A stretch of DNA of 64,000 nucleotides from Plantibacter flavus (GCF_002024505.1 NZ_CP019402.1:2294001-2358000), one strand, 5' to 3'; positions 54,512-63,464 are shown, counted from the stretch's first letter. Made by a program: numbers and translations. Notes: generated by a model from the sequence alone, not told the origin.

Positions 54512-55480
54512 ATGCTCGCTTACCTGCTGCGCCGATCCGCGTTCCTCGTGGTGTCGTTCCTCGTCGCCATGACCGTGCTGTTCGTGCTGCTCCGCCTGCT
54601 GCCGGGCGACCCGTCGAACGCCCTCCTCTCGGTGAACGCCACGCAGGAGCAGATCGACGCTGCACGCGAGCAGGTGGGAGCCGACCGGCCGCTCGGCGAG
54701 CAGTTCGCGGCCTGGTTCGGCGGCGTCCTGACCCTCGACCTCGGTTCCTCGTTCGTGAGTTCGCTCCCGGTCGGGCCCGAGATCGCGTTGCGCCTCCAGG
54801 TCACCGTGCCGCTCACGCTCCTCGCGTTCCTCCTCGCCGTGGTGCTCGCCCTCGTGGCCGGTGTCGTGTCCGCCCTCCGGGCCGACCGCTGGTACGGCAT
54901 CGCGTTGTCCGGCCTCTCGCAGCTCGGGATAGCCGTGCCGGTGTTCTGGGTCGGCATCCTGCTCGTCAGCGTGTTCGCGGTGACGCTCCGGCTGTTCCCG
55001 TCCGGCGGCTTCCCGCGCGACGACTGGGCCGACCCCGCCGCGGCGCTCACGAGCCTCGCCCTTCCGGTCATCACCATCGCCATCGTCATGAGTGCGTCGA
55101 TCACCCGGTACGTCCGTTCCGCCACGCTCGACGTGGTCGGCAGCGACTACCTTCGGTCCTCGCGGGCGCAGGGAGCCGGCTTCGGCGAGGCCCTGCTCCG
55201 ACACGGCGCCCGGAACGCCGCGGTGCCCGTCGTCGCGATCCTCGGCATCGAGCTCGCCACCACTTTCCTCGGCGCCGTCGTGGTCGAGAGCGTGTTCAGC
55301 CTGCCGGGCCTCGGGTCGATGCTCCTGACGGCGATCCAGCAGCACGACTACCCGAACATCCAGGGCATCCTCCTCGTCTCGACCCTCGTCGTCCTCCTGA
55401 CGGGCTTCGTCGCCGACATCGCGCAGCGGCTCATCGATCCGCGTCTGCGCACCTCGATCTCGGGGAACGGGCTCCGATGA
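54512..55480 (+). CDS. ABC transporter permease (DppB/OppB type)
   Basis: A 322-residue inner-membrane permease with six spans. The N-terminus MLAYLLRRSAFLVVSFLVAMTVLFVLLRLLPGDP is typical of the DppB group, and the cytoplasmic EAA loop reads YLRSSRAQGAGFGEALLRHGARNA. It pairs with the next gene to form the channel of the peptide-type importer. The ATG at 54512 is 62 nt after the receptor gene. Its stop overlaps the start of the second permease by 4 nt (ATGA). Confidence 0.94.
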   Translation: MLAYLLRRSAFLVVSFLVAMTVLFVLLRLLPGDPSNALLSVNATQEQIDAAREQVGADRPLGEQFAAWFGGVLTLDLGSSFVSSLPVGPEIALRLQVTVPLTLLAFLLAVVLALVAGVVSALRADRWYGIALSGLSQLGIAVPVFWVGILLVSVFAVTLRLFPSGGFPRDDWADPAAALTSLALPVITIAIVMSASITRYVRSATLDVVGSDYLRSSRAQGAGFGEALLRHGARNAAVPVVAILGIELATTFLGAVVVESVFSLPGLGSMLLTAIQQHDYPNIQGILLVSTLVVLLTGFVADIAQRLIDPRLRTSISGNGLR

Positions 55481-56343
55481 GCGCCGTCGACGCCCAGACC
55501 GCGCTCACCGACCGCCGCCCGGTGCGGCGACGCGCCAGGTCCGCGACGCTGACCGTCGGACTGGTCCTCGTCGGCGTCATCGCCGTCCTGGCGGCCGTCT
55601 CGCTCGTGTGGTTGCCCTTCGCCCCCACGGACACCGCCGGCGGTCGTCTCGAAGGTCCGACCGGCACCCACTGGCTCGGTACCGACAAGCTCGGTCGCGA
55701 CCTCATGACCCAGCTCATGATCGGCGCGCGCATCGCGCTCGTGACCGGCGCCGGGGCCGTCGCGGTCGGGGCGGTCATCGGGATCGCCGTGGGACTCGCC
55801 GCGGCCTTCGCATCGGCCTGGCTGGACGACACGATCTCCGCCGCGCTCGACGTCGTGATCGCCTTCCCGGTGCTCCTGCTCGCCATGCTCATCGTGGCCG
55901 CGCAGGGCGCGTCACTCGGCACCGCGATCATCGCGATCGGACTCGCCATGTCGGCCATCGTGGCCCGCCTGACCCGGATCCTCACGAAGCGGGTCCTCAG
56001 CGAGCAGTACGTCGTCGCGGCCAGGACCGCCGGGACGAGCTGGGCCGGTGTCATCGGCCAGCACGTGCTCCCGAACATCTGGCCCACCCTGAGCGTCAAC
56101 CTCGCACTGCAGTTCGGCATCGCCGTCCTCGCCGAAGCGAGCCTGTCGTACCTCGGCCTCGGTGCGCCACCGCCGAACGCCTCCTGGGGACGCCTGCTGC
56201 AGGAGGCCCAGGCCACCGTCACGACGGCACCGATCGGCGCGATCGCTCCGGGCGTCGCCGTGGTGATGCTCGTGGTGGGCGTGAACTTCATCGCGGACGG
56301 CCTGCGGGACCTCGGCGATCCGACGAGGAGGCGCGGCGCATGA
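55477..56343 (+). CDS. ABC transporter permease (DppC/OppC type)
   Basis: A 288-residue second permease of the importer. A cytoplasmic N-terminal tail, a first span (about 25-45), then HWLGTDKLGRDLMTQLMIGARIALVTG and the EAA loop YVVAARTAGTSWAGVIGQHVLPN are typical of DppC. Start and stop both overlap neighbouring genes by 4 nt, so the permease and ATPase genes are translated as a coupled unit. Confidence 0.94.
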   Translation: MSAVDAQTALTDRRPVRRRARSATLTVGLVLVGVIAVLAAVSLVWLPFAPTDTAGGRLEGPTGTHWLGTDKLGRDLMTQLMIGARIALVTGAGAVAVGAVIGIAVGLAAAFASAWLDDTISAALDVVIAFPVLLLAMLIVAAQGASLGTAIIAIGLAMSAIVARLTRILTKRVLSEQYVVAARTAGTSWAGVIGQHVLPNIWPTLSVNLALQFGIAVLAEASLSYLGLGAPPPNASWGRLLQEAQATVTTAPIGAIAPGVAVVMLVVGVNFIADGLRDLGDPTRRRGA

Positions 56344-57161
56344 GCGGTCTCCTCGACATCTCCGGCCTGACCATCACCCGAGGCATCCGGCGCGGAGCTC
56401 CCGACGGCACGGACCGGCCGCTCCTCGACGGGCTGGACCTGACCATCGCCGCCGGGGGTCGCCTCGGCCTCATCGGCGGTTCCGGGTCCGGGAAGTCCTT
56501 GACCTCCCTCGCAGTGATCGGGCTGCTCGGCGAGCAGCTGAGCGCGAGCGGCAGCGTCGAACTGGCCGGCACCCAGGTGATCGGCGCCCCGGACCGCGCG
56601 CTGCGGCCGCTCCGCGGCCGGGTGGCGGGACTCGTCTTCCAGGAGCCGCTGACCGCACTCGACCCGCTCATGCGGGTCGGCGCCCAACTCGCCGAGCCCC
56701 TGCGTCGCCATCTGGGGCTCCGGGGCGAACGGCTCGAGGAGGCCGTCGAAGCGGCCCTCGTCGAGGTGTCCCTCACCGACACCGCCCGCATCGCCGCCTC
56801 CTACCCCCATGAGCTGTCCGGCGGGCAGCGGCAGCGGGTCGCGATCGCCATCGCGCTCGCCGGTCGCCCGCAGCTCCTGATCGCGGACGAGCCGACGACG
56901 GCGCTCGACGTGACCGTCCAGGCGGAGGTGCTCGCGCTCATCGACCGGCTCGTCCGGGAACGCGGCATGGCGCTCCTGTTCATCAGTCACGACCTCGCCG
57001 TCGTGTCGGCCATGGTCGACGAGGTCGTCGTGCTGAGCGATGGTCGGGCCGTGGAACGCGGCGCGGTGGCGCAGGTGCTGACGGCGCCGCAGCACGAGGA
57101 CACCCGTCGTCTGGTCGCCAGCGCCCGCGCGCTCGACGACGCGCTGGAGGACCCGCGATGA
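56340..57161 (+). CDS. ABC transporter ATP-binding protein (DppD type)
   Basis: A 273-residue ATPase subunit. The Walker A motif is GGSGSGKSLTSL, the Q-loop lies in LVFQEPLTALDPLM, the signature is LSGGQRQRVAIA, and the Walker B is LLIADEPTTALD with the switch His in FISHDLAVV. The ATG at 56340 overlaps the permease stop (ATGA); the frame is open further upstream but antisense-like. It is shorter than usual DppD (about 330 residues), lacking the C-terminal oligopeptide-specific tail. Confidence 0.93.
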   Translation: MSGLLDISGLTITRGIRRGAPDGTDRPLLDGLDLTIAAGGRLGLIGGSGSGKSLTSLAVIGLLGEQLSASGSVELAGTQVIGAPDRALRPLRGRVAGLVFQEPLTALDPLMRVGAQLAEPLRRHLGLRGERLEEAVEAALVEVSLTDTARIAASYPHELSGGQRQRVAIAIALAGRPQLLIADEPTTALDVTVQAEVLALIDRLVRERGMALLFISHDLAVVSAMVDEVVVLSDGRAVERGAVAQVLTAPQHEDTRRLVASARALDDALEDPR

Positions 57162-57940
57162 CCGATGCACCGATCACGGCGACGCCGATCCTCGAGCTTG
57201 ACGCGGTCGGCTTCCGGTACCGCGGTGGTCAGGAGGCCCTGGACGACGTCTCGCTGGCCGTCGGCGCAGGCGAGGCCGTCGGGATCGTCGGGCAGTCCGG
57301 CGCCGGCAAGAGCACCCTCCTCCGACTGCTGCTCGGCCTCGACCGGCCGACCTCGGGCTCGGTCCGGTTCGACGGTGGCGCGCTGGACCCCCGCGACCGG
57401 ACGCGGGTCCGTCGATTCCGCACATCGGTGCAGGCCGTCTTCCAGGATCCGTACTCCTCGCTCGACCCGCGGCAACGTATCGGGCGCATCGTGGCCGAAC
57501 CGTTGCGCTCCCTCCGGCTGGCGACCACCGAGCAGGCGGCCGTCCGCGCGTCCGCGGCGCTCGAGGCGGTGGGACTGCCCGCCGACGCGGCGTCGCGGTT
57601 CCCGCACGAGTTCTCGGGCGGCCAGCGGCAGCGGATCGCCATCGCCCGCGCGATCGTCCCGAACCCCCGGCTCCTCCTCGCCGACGAGCCCGTCAGCGCC
57701 CTCGACATGAGCACCCGGATCCAGATCATCGAGCTCCTCGCCGAGCTGCGGGCTTCGAACGGCCTGGCCCTCGTCATGGTCTCGCACGACCTCGGCACGG
57801 TGGCAGCGCTGTGTGAACGCACGGTGGTCCTCCGACACGGGCAGGTCGTCGAGGCCGGCGCCACCGCTCAGATCCTCCATGATCCCGCCGAGGCCTACAC
57901 GAAGCAGCTCATCGCGGCGATCCCCCGCCTCCCGCGCTGA
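57158..57940 (+). CDS. ABC transporter ATP-binding protein (DppF type)
   Basis: A 260-residue second ATPase of the importer. The Walker A motif is GQSGAGKSTLLR, the Q-loop lies in AVFQDPYSSLDPRQRIG, the signature is FSGGQRQRIAIA, the Walker B is LLLADEPVSALD and the switch is MVSHDLGTV. Like its partner it lacks the long C-terminal cysteine tail of typical DppF. The ATG overlaps the previous stop by 4 nt. The transporter is complete: receptor, two permeases and two ATPases. Confidence 0.93.
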   Translation: MTDAPITATPILELDAVGFRYRGGQEALDDVSLAVGAGEAVGIVGQSGAGKSTLLRLLLGLDRPTSGSVRFDGGALDPRDRTRVRRFRTSVQAVFQDPYSSLDPRQRIGRIVAEPLRSLRLATTEQAAVRASAALEAVGLPADAASRFPHEFSGGQRQRIAIARAIVPNPRLLLADEPVSALDMSTRIQIIELLAELRASNGLALVMVSHDLGTVAALCERTVVLRHGQVVEAGATAQILHDPAEAYTKQLIAAIPRLPR

Positions 57941-58055
57941 ACCGACGACGAGGCCGGACGACATCGGCCCGGCCGAGCCGGGAATACCGCGCCGGCGGAC
58001 GGTGTTCGACTCCGAGTGGCCTCGGCCGCATCGACTCTCCACAGGAACAGGACCC

Positions 58056-59558
58056 GTGACGCAGGATTCAGCGCAGCCCGACGACCACGACGAGGACCAG
58101 CCTGAGGCCGAGCGTCCCTGGCTCAGCGACGAGGAGCGGGAGGCACTCCGCAAGCCGCTTCCGGAGCGCGCGGTCGTCACGAGCCTCGCCTTCACCGGTC
58201 TCGTCGCGGCGTTCATGATGACACTCGTCACCCCGCTCGTGCCGTCGCTCCCCACGATCCTCGGCGTGCACGCCTCCGACAGCATGTGGGTCGTGACGGC
58301 GACGCTCCTGTCGGCCGCGGTCGCGACCCCGATCGCCGGTCGGCTCGGCGACCTCTATGGCAAACGACGGATGGTGCTCGTCCTGCTCGGGATCATGATG
58401 GCCGGTTCGGTGCTCGCCGCCTTCTCATCCACGATCGTCCCGCTCATCGTCGCCCGGGCCCTCCAGGGGATGGCGATGGGCGTGATCCCGCTCGGCATCA
58501 GCATCCTGCGCGACGTGCTCCACGCGAAGCGGCTCGGCCCCGCGGTCGCGCTCGTGAGTGCCACGCTCGGTATCGGTGGTGCCGTCGGTCTGCCGATCTC
58601 CGCGGTGATCTCGCAGTACCTCGACTGGCACGTGCTGTTCTGGGTCGCCGGCGCCCTCGGGCTCATCGGCTTCGTCCTCGTCGCACGCTTCGTCCCGGTG
58701 AGCACCCTTCGGAGTGAAGGTGGTTTCGACTGGATCGGCGCGATCGGTCTCGCCGCCGGCCTCGTCCCCATCCTCCTCGCCGTCTCGAAGGGCAACGAGT
58801 GGGGTTGGACGAGCGTCGGGACGCTCGGCTGCTTGATCGGCGGCGTCGTCGTGCTCCTGCTCTGGGGGTGGTTCGAGGTACGCTCCGCCAGCCCACTCGT
58901 CGACCTGCGCATCGCCGCCAGGCGGACGGTGCTCTTCACGAACCTCGCGTCCATCACGGTCGGCTTCGCCTTCTTCGGCAGCACGGTCGTCCTCCCAGGC
59001 ATCCTCGAGGCGCCGGTCGGCACCGGGGTCGGTCTCGGGCAGAACATGCTCATCGCGAGCCTCTGCCTCATGCCGAGCGGTCTCATCATGTGGGCGATGT
59101 CGCCGGTCGCCGCGCGGTTGACCGCAGCCAAGGGCGCCCGATTGAGCCTGCTGATCGGCATCGCGATCATCGCGGTCGGGTACGCGATCGCGATCGGACT
59201 CATGACCGAGGTCTGGCACACCGTGCTCACGGCCACCGCGGTCGGCTTCGGAGTGGGGTTCGCCTACGCCGCCATGCCGACGCTCATCATGGGTGCCGTC
59301 CCGCCCAGCGAGACGGCGGCGTCCAACGGACTCAACTCCGTCATGCGGACGCTCGGTTCCACGATCGCGAGTGCGGTGATCGGCGCCATCCTGGCCTCCC
59401 AGGTCGTGACCGACGGAGCTGTCACGACACCCAGTGCGGACGCCTTCCGCCTGAGCTTCGCGATCTGCGCTGCAGCAGCAGTCGTCGGACTCGTCTGCAC
59501 GATCCTGCTGCCGCGGCACCTGGCCAAGGACACCCGATCCAGTCTCCACGAGGGCTGA
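58056..59558 (+). CDS. MFS transporter, DHA2-like 14-TM drug exporter
   Basis: A 500-residue major facilitator transporter with about 14 spans, hence of the DHA2 group that exports drugs or other organic cations with protons. Motif A appears in loop 2-3 as GRLGDLYGKRRMVL. The motif C region GAVGLPISAVISQYLDWHVLFWV is an antiporter signature. The hydrophilic N-terminus (about 45 residues) is acidic. The GTG at 58056 is preferred for its AGGA site. The 115-nt gap after the ABC operon shows no terminator. Substrate unknown. It ends 7 nt from the convergent RecQ-like gene. Confidence 0.9.
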   Translation: MTQDSAQPDDHDEDQPEAERPWLSDEEREALRKPLPERAVVTSLAFTGLVAAFMMTLVTPLVPSLPTILGVHASDSMWVVTATLLSAAVATPIAGRLGDLYGKRRMVLVLLGIMMAGSVLAAFSSTIVPLIVARALQGMAMGVIPLGISILRDVLHAKRLGPAVALVSATLGIGGAVGLPISAVISQYLDWHVLFWVAGALGLIGFVLVARFVPVSTLRSEGGFDWIGAIGLAAGLVPILLAVSKGNEWGWTSVGTLGCLIGGVVVLLLWGWFEVRSASPLVDLRIAARRTVLFTNLASITVGFAFFGSTVVLPGILEAPVGTGVGLGQNMLIASLCLMPSGLIMWAMSPVAARLTAAKGARLSLLIGIAIIAVGYAIAIGLMTEVWHTVLTATAVGFGVGFAYAAMPTLIMGAVPPSETAASNGLNSVMRTLGSTIASAVIGAILASQVVTDGAVTTPSADAFRLSFAICAAAAVVGLVCTILLPRHLAKDTRSSLHEG

Positions 59559-59565
59559 CGGGCGA

Positions 59566-61749
59566 TCAGCCCACGATCCCGAGCGCGAACGGGAGGACCG
59601 GGCCGGCCCCTGCGCGGCGGAGCGCGCGACCGGCGACGGTGAGCGTCCACCGACTGTCGGCGCGGTCGTCGACGAGCAGGACCGGCGCACCCTCGAGCGC
59701 TGCGAGCTGCGCCCGGAGTTCGGATCCGACGGTGAAGGCGTCCCAGACCCCGGCCAGCCGGTAGGCGCTGTTGCCGCCGGGACCACCGCGCGGGCCGTCG
59801 CCGACGAGGTCGAGCTCCCCGAGGTAGGGCAGTCGCCCGAGCGACGCGATGCCCCTCGCCACGGAGTCGACCAGCTGCGGACGCGACCGTGACGGCACAC
59901 TGACCACGGCGGCCGGTCGTTGCGTCCACGGCCAATCCGCCAGGACGCGGACGCTCGCGTCGATGACCGCGCGGGAGGCGGGAGCATCGGGCGCGCCCGC
60001 GGCGAAGAGCTCGCGGAGGACACCGCCCCAGCCGAGGTCGGTGAGCCGAGCGAGGGCGCGCCCGGCCTCGAGGCGGTCCTCGAGCGCGATGCGTCCCTTC
60101 ACCGCTGCGCCGTCCGCGGTGACGCCGAGGCGGTCGGCTCCCGTCGGCCATTGCGCCCGCGGTTCGAGCTCGACGCCCACCCGCCCGAGCGCCTCCGACG
60201 CCGAAGCGGCCGCCGCACTGTCGAGTTCGGTGGGGAACCACGGCCCGGCGCACCGGTCGCATCGGCCACAGGGCACCGCGCTCGCGTCGTCGAGCTCACG
60301 TTGCAGCACGAGCATCCGGCACTCGTCGCCCCGCTCGTAGGCCAGCATCGCCTGCTGCTCCGCCACCCTGGCCTCGGCGATCCGCCGGTACCGCTCCCGG
60401 TCGTAGACCCACGGCTGCCCGGTCGACACCCACCCCCCGGCCACCCGCTGGACCGCGCCGTCCACGTCGAGCACCTTGAGGAGGAGTTCGAGGGGTGTGC
60501 GACGCAGGTTCACGAGTGCCTCGAGCGCGGGCGTGGACCGCGGCTGGCTGTCGAGTGCGTCGAGGACCGCGGTGGCCCGCGCTTCGTCCGGCATCGACGC
60601 GGTCGCGAAGTACTGCCAGATCTCCTCGTCCTCCGCTCCGGGCAGGAGCAGGACGTCTGCGTGCTCGGTGGCACGGCCCGCACGACCGACCTGCTGGTAG
60701 TACGCGACCGGCGAGGACGGAGCGCCGAGGTGCACGACGAACCCGAGGTCCGGTTTGTCGAACCCCATGCCGAGCGCGCTCGTCGCGACCAGCGCCTTCA
60801 GGCGGTTCTCCTTGAGGAGCCGTTCGGACTCCTCGCGTTCGTCGGGATCGGTCCGGCCGGTGTACGCCCGGACCTCGTGACCGGCCTCGCGCAGCAGCCG
60901 CGCGGTGTCCTCCGCGGCGGACACCGTGAGCGTGTAGATGATGCCGGACCCGGTGAGCCCGCCGAGGTGGCTGAGCAGCCAGGTGAGGCGGTCCCGTGAC
61001 TCCGGCAGCCGGAGCACGCCGAGCCGGAGGGACGCCCTCGCGAGCGAGCCACGGATGGTGAGCACCTCGGCTCCGCGGGAGGCTGCGGCACCGGGTGCGG
61101 TGAGCTGCTCGGCGATGTCGCGGACGACGCGTGCGTTGGCCGTCGCGGTGGTCGCCAAGACCGGGACCTCGGTAGGAAGACGCCCGATCAGTTCCGCGAG
61201 CCGCCGGTAGTCGGGTCGGAAATCGTGACCCCAGTCGGAGATGCAGTGCGCCTCGTCCACCACCAGCATGCCCGTGCGGGCCACGAGGGTCGGGAGCTGC
61301 TCATCGCGGAAGCGCGGATTGTTGAGCCGCTCGGGTGAAACGAGCAGGACGTCGACCTCGTCGGCCTCCAGCCGCGCCCGGACGTCGTCCCATTCGTGCG
61401 CGTTCGCCGAGTTGATCGCCACCGCGCGCACACCGGCGCGCTCGGCGGCCGCCACCTGGTCGCGCATGAGCGCGAGCAACGGCGAGACCAACAGGGTCGG
61501 CCCGGCGCCCCGTCGGCGCAGGAGGGCGGTCGCGATGAAGTAGACGGCGGACTTGCCCCAACCGGTGCGCTGGACGACGAGCGCACGACGATGTTCGTCG
61601 ACGAGCGCGAGGATCGCCTCGAGCTGACCGTCGTGGAACGTGGCCCCCGGAACGCCCGTGAGTGCGGCGAGCGCCGATGTGGCCTCGGCGACCGATCCGG
61701 TGGGGGCTGGTTCGGGGTGGGCGGGGGTGGGCGTGCTGGGGTGGGACAT
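59566..61749 (-). CDS. RecQ-like DNA helicase with C-terminal phosphoribosyltransferase-like domain
   Basis: A 727-residue superfamily 2 helicase. The Q-motif region is FHDGQLEAI, Walker A is RTGWGKSAVYF, the DEAH box is VVDEAHCISDWGHDFRPDYRRL, and the helicase C domain carries VATSALGMGFDKPDL and YYQQVGRAGR. A cysteine cluster near residue 493 (PCGRCDRC) forms the RecQ zinc site. After a divergent linker, the last 120 residues carry SVPSRSRPQLVDSVA and PVLLVDDRADSRWTL, the pattern of a PRPP-binding loop. No HRDC domain is seen. The ATG at 61749 follows CAGACT by 6 nt. Probable role: repair or recombination. Confidence 0.9.
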   Translation of the reverse strand: MSHPSTPTPAHPEPAPTGSVAEATSALAALTGVPGATFHDGQLEAILALVDEHRRALVVQRTGWGKSAVYFIATALLRRRGAGPTLLVSPLLALMRDQVAAAERAGVRAVAINSANAHEWDDVRARLEADEVDVLLVSPERLNNPRFRDEQLPTLVARTGMLVVDEAHCISDWGHDFRPDYRRLAELIGRLPTEVPVLATTATANARVVRDIAEQLTAPGAAASRGAEVLTIRGSLARASLRLGVLRLPESRDRLTWLLSHLGGLTGSGIIYTLTVSAAEDTARLLREAGHEVRAYTGRTDPDEREESERLLKENRLKALVATSALGMGFDKPDLGFVVHLGAPSSPVAYYQQVGRAGRATEHADVLLLPGAEDEEIWQYFATASMPDEARATAVLDALDSQPRSTPALEALVNLRRTPLELLLKVLDVDGAVQRVAGGWVSTGQPWVYDRERYRRIAEARVAEQQAMLAYERGDECRMLVLQRELDDASAVPCGRCDRCAGPWFPTELDSAAAASASEALGRVGVELEPRAQWPTGADRLGVTADGAAVKGRIALEDRLEAGRALARLTDLGWGGVLRELFAAGAPDAPASRAVIDASVRVLADWPWTQRPAAVVSVPSRSRPQLVDSVARGIASLGRLPYLGELDLVGDGPRGGPGGNSAYRLAGVWDAFTVGSELRAQLAALEGAPVLLVDDRADSRWTLTVAGRALRRAGAGPVLPFALGIVG

Positions 61750-61755
61750 GCGGCA

Positions 61756-61761
61756 AGTCTG
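61756..61761 (-). promoter_or_regulatory. -10-like box of the RecQ-like gene, leaderless arrangement
   Basis: CAGACT, six bases, then the ATG. No Shine-Dalgarno sequence lies in between. Confidence 0.35.
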
Positions 61762-61840
61762 TCAGGAGCTGCTGACGGTGGACTGCGTCGGTGTCTCGGA
61801 GGGGCGGTGTCCCGTCGGTCGGTCGGTTGTGGAGGAGCCG

Positions 61841-62323
61841 CTAGCGATCGTCCGCGGCGGCGACGAGTTCGGCGATGACGAGCTTGGTCTGCCCCATCAT
61901 GCATCGCATGGCTCGTGCCGCGCGTTCACGGTCGGGGTCGTTCTGCAGTTCGGCGAGGATGCCGGGCACGATCTGCCAGGACAGTCCCCAGCGGTCCTTG
62001 AGCCAGCCGCATTGGCTCGGGGCGCCGCCGTCGGCGATGAGGGCGTCCCAGAGTCGGTCGATCTCGTCCTGGGTGTCGGCTCTGACGGAGAAGGAGAACG
62101 CCTCGGTGAAGGAGAAGATGGGCCCGGCGTTCATCGCGCTGACGGGGAGGCCTTCGAGCTCGAACTCGACGACCATCGCCTGACCGGCCGGCATGGGTCC
62201 GCCTTCCGGGTAGCGGCTCACCGAGGTGATCCGGGAGTCGGGGAACAGCGACACGTAGAAGGTCGCCGCCTCCTCGGCCTGTGAGTCGTACCAGAGGAAC
62301 GGGGTGATGCGGTGCTCCATCAT
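61841..62323 (-). CDS. VOC family protein (PhnB/3-demethylubiquinone methyltransferase-like fold)
   Basis: A 160-residue glyoxalase-fold protein of the PhnB-like group. It begins ITPFLWYDSQAEEAATFYVSLFPDSRITSVSRYPEGGP, the family signature, and continues with the NAGPIFSFTEAFSF strand and QCGWLKDRWGLSWQIVP. Family members are often annotated as methyltransferases, but there is no SAM-binding fold, so the function is unknown. The ATG at 62323 (MMEH) follows GGGAG at 8 nt; the second ATG at 62320 is equally possible. It is 32 nt downstream of ku. Confidence 0.88.
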   Translation of the reverse strand: MMEHRITPFLWYDSQAEEAATFYVSLFPDSRITSVSRYPEGGPMPAGQAMVVEFELEGLPVSAMNAGPIFSFTEAFSFSVRADTQDEIDRLWDALIADGGAPSQCGWLKDRWGLSWQIVPGILAELQNDPDRERAARAMRCMMGQTKLVIAELVAAADDR

Positions 62324-62355
62324 GTCGTGCTCCCTCTCGGCCCGGGCGTCGTCGC

Positions 62356-63366
62356 TCAGGCGCTCTTCTTGCGTTTCGTCGCGGTCGACGCTTTCGACGG
62401 CGCGGTCTTGGCGGTACCGGTCTTCGCGGTACCGGTCTTCGCGCCACTCGTCTTGGCGGTACCGGTCTTCGCGGTACCAGTCTTCGCAGTACCGGTCTTC
62501 GCCGAGCGGCTCGTCGCTGCGGGCTTGGCGGTGCCGGATCGCTTCGCCCCGCTCGCCGTCTTCGCGCCGGTCGTGCCGCGTTGCCGTTCGATACTGCGCT
62601 GCAGCACCTCCATGAGGTCGATCGGCTCGGCGCCCGTGTCGTCATCGGGCTCGGGCTGCTCGCCGAAGGTGGCGGCGGTGTCGAGGGCATCGCCCTGCTC
62701 GAGTTTCGCCTCGATGAGCTTCCGGAGCTGTGCCTGGTATTCGTCGACGAACGCGTCCGGGCGGAAGCGCGACGAGAACAACTCGACGAGCGCCTCCGAC
62801 ATCTCGAGTTCCTTGGCGGAGATGCGGACGCGTTCCTCGAGTGCCGGGAACCGCACCTCGCGGACCTCGTCCTCCCAGAGCAGCGTCTGCAGGAGGATGA
62901 CGTCCTCGCGCACCCTGAGGGCGCCGAGACGCGTCTTCTGGCGGAGGGCGAATCGCACGATGGCCGTGCGGTCGGTCTCCTCGAGCGTCCGCCGGAGCAG
63001 GACGTAGGCCTTCGACGAGGAGGAGTCGGGTTCGAGGAAGTAACTGCGGTCGAACATGATCGGGTCGAGGTCGTCGCTCGGCACGAACTCGACGACCTCG
63101 ATCTCGCGGCTGCGTTCCTCGGGGAGCGATGCCAGGTCGTCTGCGGTGAGGACCACCGTCTGCTCGCCGTCCTGGTAGGCCTTGTCGATGTGGTCGTAGC
63201 TGACGACCTTGCCGCAGACCTCGCACTTGCGCTGGTACCGGATGCGCCCGCCGTCGGCGTCGTGGACCTGGTGGAGTGACAGGTCGTGGTCCTCCGTGGC
63301 GCTGTACACCTTCACCGGGACGTTCACCAGGCCGAAGGTGACCGCACCCTTCCAGATCGCGCGCAT
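62356..63366 (-). CDS. ku: Ku protein, bacterial non-homologous end joining
   Basis: A 336-residue DNA-end-binding homodimer that threads onto double-strand breaks and recruits LigD. It begins MRAIWKGAVTFGLVNVPVKVYSATE, the standard bacterial Ku start. The beta-barrel core contains HQVHDADGGRIRY and RYQRKCEVCGKVV, and the dimer region covers about 60-245. The C-terminal 80 residues are a lysine-rich low-complexity tail with repeats of KTGTA, encoded by 15-bp tandem DNA repeats. Similar basic tails in mycobacterial Ku aid DNA binding and ligation. The ATG at 63366 has GGGAG upstream. It is divergent from ligD across 111 nt holding a perfect palindrome. Confidence 0.96.
   Translation of the reverse strand: MRAIWKGAVTFGLVNVPVKVYSATEDHDLSLHQVHDADGGRIRYQRKCEVCGKVVSYDHIDKAYQDGEQTVVLTADDLASLPEERSREIEVVEFVPSDDLDPIMFDRSYFLEPDSSSSKAYVLLRRTLEETDRTAIVRFALRQKTRLGALRVREDVILLQTLLWEDEVREVRFPALEERVRISAKELEMSEALVELFSSRFRPDAFVDEYQAQLRKLIEAKLEQGDALDTAATFGEQPEPDDDTGAEPIDLMEVLQRSIERQRGTTGAKTASGAKRSGTAKPAATSRSAKTGTAKTGTAKTGTAKTSGAKTGTAKTGTAKTAPSKASTATKRKKSA
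62411..62500. repeat. six 15-bp tandem repeats in the ku tail
   Basis: Six contiguous 15-bp units based on gcggtaccggtcttc (+ strand). Four are nearly identical, one is diverged (62441-62455) and one has a single change. They encode KTGTA repeats on the minus strand. Their number could change by slippage, altering tail length. Confidence 0.85.
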
Positions 63367-63431
63367 GACCGCTCCCGTCCGCCGGCGGATCCGCCCGCGC
63401 TGTCGTGGTGACCAGTAGACACCCGGAGCGG

Positions 63432-63453
63432 CGTCAAGGGCTAGCCCTTGACG
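63432..63453. promoter_or_regulatory. 22-bp perfect palindrome in the ku/ligD divergent promoter
   Basis: CGTCAAGGGCT followed directly by its exact reverse complement. It lies 66 nt before ku and 25 nt before ligD, just upstream of the likely ligD -10 box (CAGGCT at 63465-63470), so a bound dimer could control both end-joining genes. Confidence 0.65.
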
Positions 63454-63464
63454 GCCGTGGGCGG

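Noticed and set aside
62411..62500. Regularly repeated short units as a CRISPR array
   Set aside because: The units are contiguous 15-mers without spacers, in frame within ku, and encode KTGTA repeats.
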